Source: Limimaricola sp027213785 (GTDB lineage Bacteria; Pseudomonadota; Alphaproteobacteria; Rhodobacterales; Rhodobacteraceae). Taken from it: a DNA stretch of 64,000 bases. The stretch is from the NCBI RefSeq assembly GCF_050847355.1, contig NZ_CP193755.1:62001-126000 (forward strand), written 5' to 3'. The position numbers and the translations under genes are program-made. The notes under the pieces are model-generated. The model made no database searches. It was not told the origin of the DNA and saw only the letters and a program-made list of their open reading frames with translations. Shown piece after piece: positions 58,875-64,000 of this stretch (the first letter of the stretch is position 1; each line of letters opens with the position of its first letter).

Positions 58875-60461
58875 ATGACCTCGCTTGCCCCGCTGCGCCG
58901 CGCGCTGCTCTCCGTTTCCGACAAGACCGGCCTCGTGGACCTCGCCCGGGCGCTCGATGCGCGCGGCGTCGAGCTGCTCTCGACCGGCGGCTCCGCCAAG
59001 GCGCTGCGCGATGCGGGGCTGCCCGTCCGGGACGTGGCCGAGATCACCGGCTTTCCCGAGATGATGGACGGCCGCGTCAAGACGCTGCACCCCAAGGTGC
59101 ATGGCGGCCTGCTGGCGGTGCGTTCGGACGAGGGTCATGTCGCGGCGATGCAGGAGCATGGCATCCCGGCGATCGACCTGCTGGTGGTCAACCTCTACCC
59201 GTTCGAGGAGACGGTGGCGAAGGGCGGCGATTACGACGACTGCATCGAGAACATCGACATCGGCGGACCGGCGATGATCCGCGCCGCCGCCAAGAACCAC
59301 GCCGATGTCTGCGTGGTGACGGATGTCGAGGATTACGAGGCGCTGCTGTCGGAGCTCGAAAGCAACGACGGCCAGACCGACTTGGCCTTCCGCAAGCGGC
59401 TCGCTCAGACCGCCTATGCCCGCACCGCCGCCTATGACGCCGCCGTCTCGACCTGGATGGCCTCGGCCATCGGCGAGGCCGCGCCGCGCCGCCGCGCCCT
59501 TGCCGGCACGCTCGCCCAGACGCTGCGCTACGGCGAGAACCCGCATCAGAACGCGGCCTTCTACACCGACGGCTCGAACCGCCCCGGCGTCGCCACCGCG
59601 CGGCAGATCCAGGGCAAGGAGCTGAGCTACAACAACATCAACGACACCGACGCGGCCTACGAGCTGGTGGCCGAATTCGGCGGCGACCAGCCCGCCTGCG
59701 CGATCATCAAGCACGCCAACCCCTGCGGCGTCGCCACCGGCGGCTCGCTCAGGGAGGCCTATGCGCGGGCCTTCGACTGCGACCGCACCTCGGCCTTCGG
59801 CGGCATCGTCGCGCTGAACCGCCCGCTCGACGGGGCGACGGCGGAGGAGATCGCCAAGATTTTCACCGAGGTGGTGATCGCGCCGGGTGCCGATGACGAC
59901 GCCCGCGCCGTCTTCGCCGCCAAGAAGAACCTGCGGCTTCTGGTGACCGAGGCGCTGCCCGATCCGCGCGCCCCCCGCCTGGCCTTCCGGCAGGTAGCGG
60001 GCGGTCTTCTGGTGCAGGACCAGGATTCGGGCTTCGTGTCGCGCGACGACCTCAAGGTGGTGACCAAGCGCGCGCCCTCGGCGCAGGAGCTGGACGACCT
60101 GATGTTCGCCTGGACCGTGGCGCGCCACGTGAAGTCGAACGCCATCGTCTATGCCAAGGGCGGCCAGACCGTCGGCGTCGGCGCAGGCCAGATGAGCCGG
60201 CTCGATTCGGCGCTGATTGCGGCGGCCAAGGCTGGTCGCATGGGCGAGGCGCTGGGCCTCTCCGAGAGCCCGGCCAAGGGCTCGGTGGTGGCCTCCGACG
60301 CCTTCTTCCCATTCGCTGACGGTCTCATGGAGGCGGCGGGCGCGGGCGTGACGGCGGTGATCCAGCCCGGCGGCTCGATGCGCGACGACGAGGTGATCGC
60401 CGCGGCCGACGCGGCGGGGCTGGCGATGGTGCTGACCGGCATGCGCCACTTCCGGCACTGA
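58875..60461 (+). CDS. purH: Bifunctional AICAR transformylase / IMP cyclohydrolase
   Basis: A 528-residue enzyme for the last two steps of IMP synthesis. The N-terminal MGS-like cyclohydrolase domain has RALLSVSDKTGLVDLARALDARGVELLSTGGSAK and MDGRVKTLHPKVHGGLLAVR. The transformylase domain has ELSYNNINDTDAAYELVAEF, CAIIKHANPCGVATGGS and DRTSAFGGIVALNRPL. ATG 58875 has AGGAAGGA upstream and gives the family N-terminus. An in-frame ATG (58839) that overlaps the previous stop would add 12 residues and cannot be fully excluded. Confidence 0.97.
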   Translation: MTSLAPLRRALLSVSDKTGLVDLARALDARGVELLSTGGSAKALRDAGLPVRDVAEITGFPEMMDGRVKTLHPKVHGGLLAVRSDEGHVAAMQEHGIPAIDLLVVNLYPFEETVAKGGDYDDCIENIDIGGPAMIRAAAKNHADVCVVTDVEDYEALLSELESNDGQTDLAFRKRLAQTAYARTAAYDAAVSTWMASAIGEAAPRRRALAGTLAQTLRYGENPHQNAAFYTDGSNRPGVATARQIQGKELSYNNINDTDAAYELVAEFGGDQPACAIIKHANPCGVATGGSLREAYARAFDCDRTSAFGGIVALNRPLDGATAEEIAKIFTEVVIAPGADDDARAVFAAKKNLRLLVTEALPDPRAPRLAFRQVAGGLLVQDQDSGFVSRDDLKVVTKRAPSAQELDDLMFAWTVARHVKSNAIVYAKGGQTVGVGAGQMSRLDSALIAAAKAGRMGEALGLSESPAKGSVVASDAFFPFADGLMEAAGAGVTAVIQPGGSMRDDEVIAAADAAGLAMVLTGMRHFRH

Positions 60462-60471
60462 GGAGCGCGCG

Positions 60472-60981
60472 GTGCGACTGACCCTCTGGACCGGCTTCTG
60501 GGTGTTTCTCGCCGATCAGGCGACGAAATACCTGGTGGTACACGCGCTCGGGCTGATGGAGCGGCTCCAGATGGAGGTGATCCCCGGCATCCTGAGCTTT
60601 CGCATGGCCTGGAACCGGGGCGTCAATTTCGGCCTCTTCGCCGGGTTCGACATGCGCTGGGTGCTGGTCGGGCTGGCGCTGGCCATCTCGGCGGCGGTGC
60701 TGGCCTGGATCGCCCGCGACGGCGGCAGCTGGCTGGCGCGGTTCTCGGCCGGGCTGCTGGTGGGCGGCGCGTTGGGCAACGTGATCGACCGGGTGCTCTA
60801 CGGCGCGGTGGCGGATTTTCTGAATGTGAGCTGCTGCGGCATCGAGAATCCCTATGCCTTCAACATCGCCGATATCGCGATCTTCCTGGGCGCCGTGGGG
60901 CTGGTGCTGTTCGGCGGCGACAAGGCGGGGCCGGAGCGACGTTCCGGCCCGACGCGCCGGCGCGGGGCAAAGAGCCCGTGA
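60472..60981 (+). CDS. lspA: Lipoprotein signal peptidase
   Basis: A 169-residue, four-helix inner-membrane aspartic peptidase (signal peptidase II) that cleaves lipoprotein signals before the lipidated Cys. Catalytic Asp106 (GNVIDRVLYGAVADF) and Asp134 (FNIADIAIF), and the conserved FRMAWNRGVNFGLF loop. The start is GTG 60472 with AGGAG upstream, 10 bases after the purH stop. It precedes a small lipoprotein, which is its own kind of substrate, and the two M16 genes. Confidence 0.96.
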   Translation: MRLTLWTGFWVFLADQATKYLVVHALGLMERLQMEVIPGILSFRMAWNRGVNFGLFAGFDMRWVLVGLALAISAAVLAWIARDGGSWLARFSAGLLVGGALGNVIDRVLYGAVADFLNVSCCGIENPYAFNIADIAIFLGAVGLVLFGGDKAGPERRSGPTRRRGAKSP

Positions 60982-61036
60982 CCCGGATCGCGTCATGCGC
61001 TAGGCAGTTGATCGGACAAGAAGACGGGGACGACTG

Positions 61037-61273
61037 ATGCGACTGGCTCTGGCGGCGGGATTGGCCGCGCTGACACTCGCGGCCTGCGGCGGTGGCGACG
61101 GCCCGGCCGGGCCGGATCCCACCACCGTGGTCCCGCAGCAGCCGCTCGAGGTCCCGGCGCGGCTCGACCTGCCGGAACCGGCGCCGGGCACGCCGAACCG
61201 TGCCGATCCGGCCCCCGCCGAGATCGCGCTGCGCGCCCGCGCCGCCCAGACGGCGCTGCAGCCGCCTTTCTGA
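61037..61273 (+). CDS. Small DUF3035/BamF-like lipoprotein
   Basis: A 78-residue lipoprotein: signal with lipobox LAAC (Cys17), then a disordered Pro-rich body with the DUF3035 pattern TTVVPQQPLEVPARLDLPEPAPGTPNRADPAP. In Caulobacter the DUF3035 protein BamF belongs to the outer-membrane-protein assembly complex, so a Bam role is possible. This version is short compared with the usual 110-190 residues. The lspA-DUF3035-M16-M16 order is typical of Rhodobacterales. Confidence 0.75.
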   Translation: MRLALAAGLAALTLAACGGGDGPAGPDPTTVVPQQPLEVPARLDLPEPAPGTPNRADPAPAEIALRARAAQTALQPPF

Positions 61274-61358
61274 GCGCTCGCGGCGGCTCACGAAGCCGTG
61301 GCAACGCTTGCGGTGGCGGCGCTGCATCGTAGGTTGAGCGCAGCGAAGGAGGCACTTC

Positions 61359-62723
61359 ATGCTGCGCAGACTGGCTTTGGCCGCCCCTCTCATTCTGGCA
61401 CTGCCCGCTTCGGCGCAGGAAGCCGCCCCCGTGGCGGCGCCGGATGACGCGGTGACGACCTACACCCTCGACAACGGCCTCGAGGTGGTGGTGATCGAGG
61501 ATCACCGCGCCCCCGTGGTCACCCAGATGCTGTGGTACCGCACCGGTTCCGCCGACGAGCCGCAGGGCGCCTCCGGTGTCGCGCATTTCCTCGAACACCT
61601 GCTGTTCAAGGCCACCGACGATCTCGAAGCGGGCGAGTTCTCGGCCACGGTCGCCGCCAATGGCGGCTCCGACAACGCCTTCACCTCGACCGACTACACC
61701 GCCTATTTCCAGCGCGTCGCGGCCGACCGGCTGCCGCTGATGATGGAGATGGAAGCCGAGCGGATGAACGATCTGCGGCTGACCGACGAGGATATCGAGA
61801 CCGAGCGGCAGGTGATCATCGAGGAGCGCAACCAGCGCACCGAAAGCAGCCCCGGCGCGCTGGCGCGCGAGCAGATGACCGCGGCGCAGTATCTCAACCA
61901 CCCCTATGGCGCTCCGGTGATCGGCTGGATGCACGAGATCGAGGGGCTGGGCCGCGAAGAGGTACGCGACTTCTACGAGACCTATTACTCGCCCAACGCC
62001 GCGATCCTCGTGGTGGCGGGGGATGTCGAGCCCGAGGACGTGCTGGCGCTGGCCGAGGAGCATTACGGCCCGATCCCGGCCGAGCCCGACCTGCCCGAGC
62101 GGGCGCGCCCGCAGGAGCCGCCGCAGCGCGCCGCGCGGCGCCTCAGCTATGCCGACGAGCGGGTGTCGCAACCCTATCTCGTGCGCAGCTATCTCGCGCC
62201 CGAGCGCGATTCGGGCGCGCAGGAGAAGGCGGCGGCGCTGACCTTCCTGGCCGAGATTCTCGGCGGCTCTTCCTTCACTTCGGTGCTGGGCGAGGAACTG
62301 GTGTTCGAGCAGGACATCGCGCTGCATGCCGGGGCCGGCTATGACGGCATGTCGCTTGATGACACCACCTTCTCGCTGTCGGTGGTGCCCAAGCCCGGCG
62401 TATCGCTCGACGACGCCGAGGCGGCGCTCGACGCGGCGGTGGAGGCATTTCTGGAGACCGGCCCGACACCGGCGCAGATGCAGCGCATCCGCACCCAGAT
62501 CGGTGCCTCCGAGATCTATGCCCGCGATTCGGTCGAGGGGCTGGCGCGGCGCTACGGCGCGGCGCTGAGCCAGGGCCTCACCGTCGAAGACGTGCAGGCC
62601 TGGCCCGAGATCCTGCAATCGGTCGAGGCCGAGGATGTCGTCGCGGCCGGGCGCGAGCTGTTCGACCCCGATCGCAGTGTCACCATGATCGTGGTTCCGA
62701 GCCGCGAGGAGGCAGACGAATGA
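61359..62723 (+). CDS. M16 family zinc metalloprotease, catalytic subunit
   Basis: A 454-residue periplasmic peptidase. Signal peptide 1-20 (LALPASAQ). Inverted zinc motif H76-x-x-E79-H80 (VAHFLEH), with the third ligand Glu155 or Glu156 in VIIEERNQR, and a C-terminal M16 domain. Bacterial periplasmic M16 enzymes of this size work as heterodimers with a second, non-catalytic subunit, here the next gene, whose ATG overlaps this stop by 4 bases. Likely substrates are peptides or damaged envelope proteins. Confidence 0.94.
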   Translation: MLRRLALAAPLILALPASAQEAAPVAAPDDAVTTYTLDNGLEVVVIEDHRAPVVTQMLWYRTGSADEPQGASGVAHFLEHLLFKATDDLEAGEFSATVAANGGSDNAFTSTDYTAYFQRVAADRLPLMMEMEAERMNDLRLTDEDIETERQVIIEERNQRTESSPGALAREQMTAAQYLNHPYGAPVIGWMHEIEGLGREEVRDFYETYYSPNAAILVVAGDVEPEDVLALAEEHYGPIPAEPDLPERARPQEPPQRAARRLSYADERVSQPYLVRSYLAPERDSGAQEKAAALTFLAEILGGSSFTSVLGEELVFEQDIALHAGAGYDGMSLDDTTFSLSVVPKPGVSLDDAEAALDAAVEAFLETGPTPAQMQRIRTQIGASEIYARDSVEGLARRYGAALSQGLTVEDVQAWPEILQSVEAEDVVAAGRELFDPDRSVTMIVVPSREEADE

Positions 62724-64000
62724 TCCGCAACATCTGCACGAAGATGAGCCTGGGCGCGGCGCTGCTCATGGGGCTCGCCGGGCTGGCCCGGGCCGAGATC
62801 GAGATCCAGGAGGTGACCTCGCCGGGCGGGATCGAGGCATGGCTGGTGGAGGATCACTCGATCCCCTTCACCGCCCTGGAAATCCGCTTCGAAGGCGGCA
62901 CCGGTCTCGATGATCCCGACAGCCTCGGCGCGGTGAACCTGATGACCGGGCTTCTCGAGGAAGGCGCGGCCGGGATGGATGCTCGCGCCTTTCAGGCCGC
63001 ACGCGAGGATCTCGCAGCGCAGTTCGGCTTCGATGTTGGCGCCGACACGCTTTCGGTCTCGGCCAAGATGCTCAGCGAGAACCGCGACGCGGCGGTCGAT
63101 CTGCTGCGCGCCGCGCTGGTGGAGCCGCGGTTCGATCCCGAGGCCATCGAGCGGGTGCGCGGGCAGGTGCAGTCGATCCTGCGACAGGATGCGCAGAACC
63201 CCAACCGCATCGCCGGGCGCGCCTTCTACGAGGCGGCCTTCGGCGATCACCCCTATGGCCGGCCCGACAACGGCACGGCCGAGAGCGTCGCGGCGCTGAC
63301 CCGCGAGGATCTCGTGGCGGCACACGAGGCGGCCCTGACCCGCGAGGGCGTGCATGTCGGCGCGGTGGGCGACATCACCCCCGATGAACTCGGCGCGCTC
63401 CTCGACGAGCTGCTGGGCGATCTGCCCGCCAGCGGTCCGGAGCTGCCCGGCCATGTCGATTTCGGGCTCTCGGGCGGAATCGACGTGATCGACTACCCCT
63501 CGCCGCAATCGGTGGCGCTGTTCGGCCAAAGGGGGCTCAAGCGCGAGGACGAGGATTTCTTCGCGGCCTACGTGCTCAATCACATCCTCGGCGGCGGCGG
63601 CTTCGAAAGCCGGCTGATGACCGAGCTGCGCGAGAAGCGCGGCCTTACCTACGGCGTCAGCACCGATCTGGTGCCACTGGAGAATGCCGAGTTCTGGATC
63701 GGTTCGGTGGCCTCGGCCAACGACCGGATGGCGCGGGCGATCGAGGTGATCCGCGAGGAATGGGCCCGGATCGCGGCGGAGGGCGTCACGCAGACCGAAC
63801 TCGACGACGCCAAGACCTATCTCACCGGCGAGTACCCGCTGCGCTTCGACGGCAACGGCCCGATCGCCGAGATCCTCGTCGGCATGCAGGTCACCGGGTT
63901 GCCGCAGAGCTACGTCACCGAGCGCAACGCCTTCATCGAGGCGGTGACGCTGGAGGAGGTGAACCGCGTGGCGCGCGAGCTGGTCGATCCCGAAGCGCTG
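62720..64000 (+). CDS. M16 family protein, non-catalytic subunit (3' end outside window)
   Basis: The first 427 residues of a periplasmic M16-fold protein. Signal peptide 1-26 (LAGLARA). Where the catalytic subunit has HxxEH this one reads LMTGLLEEGAAG, so it cannot bind zinc. The Arg-Tyr substrate-binding element is kept in GGGGFESRLMTELREKRGLTYGV. This is the classic complementary split of heterodimeric M16 proteases. It starts inside the stop of the catalytic subunit gene and continues past the window end. Confidence 0.93.
   Translation, partial: MIRNICTKMSLGAALLMGLAGLARAEIEIQEVTSPGGIEAWLVEDHSIPFTALEIRFEGGTGLDDPDSLGAVNLMTGLLEEGAAGMDARAFQAAREDLAAQFGFDVGADTLSVSAKMLSENRDAAVDLLRAALVEPRFDPEAIERVRGQVQSILRQDAQNPNRIAGRAFYEAAFGDHPYGRPDNGTAESVAALTREDLVAAHEAALTREGVHVGAVGDITPDELGALLDELLGDLPASGPELPGHVDFGLSGGIDVIDYPSPQSVALFGQRGLKREDEDFFAAYVLNHILGGGGFESRLMTELREKRGLTYGVSTDLVPLENAEFWIGSVASANDRMARAIEVIREEWARIAAEGVTQTELDDAKTYLTGEYPLRFDGNGPIAEILVGMQVTGLPQSYVTERNAFIEAVTLEEVNRVARELVDPEAL

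Overview
The window is a dense, high-GC stretch of an alphaproteobacterial chromosome, most likely Rhodobacterales (Rhodobacter/Paracoccus/Roseobacter relatives). The pointers are the gene order rpoZ-rsh-DUF2062-pdxJ-acpS-lepB-rnc-era-DUF1491, the rsmB-heparinase-purH and lspA-DUF3035-M16-M16 blocks, small alphaproteobacterial families (DUF2794, DUF1491, DUF1674, I78 inhibitor), an FAD-oxidoreductase/SelD fusion, and an Irr-type iron box in front of mbfA. I found no rRNA, tRNA, phage, insertion sequence or CRISPR array. Nearly all genes look intact. The first (MFS) and last (M16) genes run off the window ends.

Layout. 1-5.4 kb: an MFS permease, a tiny basic protein, a thioesterase, YggT, RecQ and a glycolipid-binding-domain protein. 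5.4-9.8 kb: a three-subunit molybdenum aldehyde oxidoreductase (paoABC type) and a c-type cytochrome. 9.8-13.9 kb (minus): idi, a lipoprotein, and a bacteriophytochrome/heme oxygenase pair that makes its own biliverdin chromophore. 14-18.7 kb: a coupled AttEFGH-like set (ABC ATPase, FtsX-type permease, secreted CrtC/AttH-fold protein) plus an FMN-binding oxidase-family protein. 18.7-21.9 kb: the FAD-SelD fusion and the tRNA-U34 hydroxylase trhO. 21.9-27.3 kb: AbrB-family membrane protein, beta-carbonic anhydrase, M17 aminopeptidase with a coupled NlpC/P60 hydrolase, and small conserved genes. 27.5-34.7 kb: both glutathione-dependent formaldehyde detoxification enzymes (adhI and fghA), separated by an NYN/OST-HTH protein, a TetR regulator, the iron exporter MbfA and a nitroreductase, followed by a tightly coupled run of small-molecule enzymes.

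34.8-45.7 kb (all minus) is the housekeeping cluster folK, rpoZ, rsh, DUF2062, pdxJ, acpS, lepB, rnc, era, DUF1491. It is interrupted by a chaplin-like tandem-repeat secreted protein and a DUF2383 protein (between pdxJ and acpS, each with its own terminator) and by an MFS permease coupled to acpS. 45.8-52.4 kb: a second NYN protein, ispH, DUF3429, Mn-catalase, rnhA, recO, an MFS permease and a TauE/SafE permease. 52.4-64 kb: truB/glycosidase/rbfA (minus), dapB, DUF1674, rsmB, heparinase, purH, lspA, a BamF-like lipoprotein and a catalytic/non-catalytic M16 peptidase pair.

The least explained items are the chaplin-like two-repeat protein (40134-40784) with an 18-bp palindrome upstream; dispersed intergenic repeats sharing a TGCGTATTT core (2.6, 20.9 and 47.9-48.0 kb); a double 22-bp palindrome after adhI; and a structured 300-base intergenic region at 26.8-27.06 kb.
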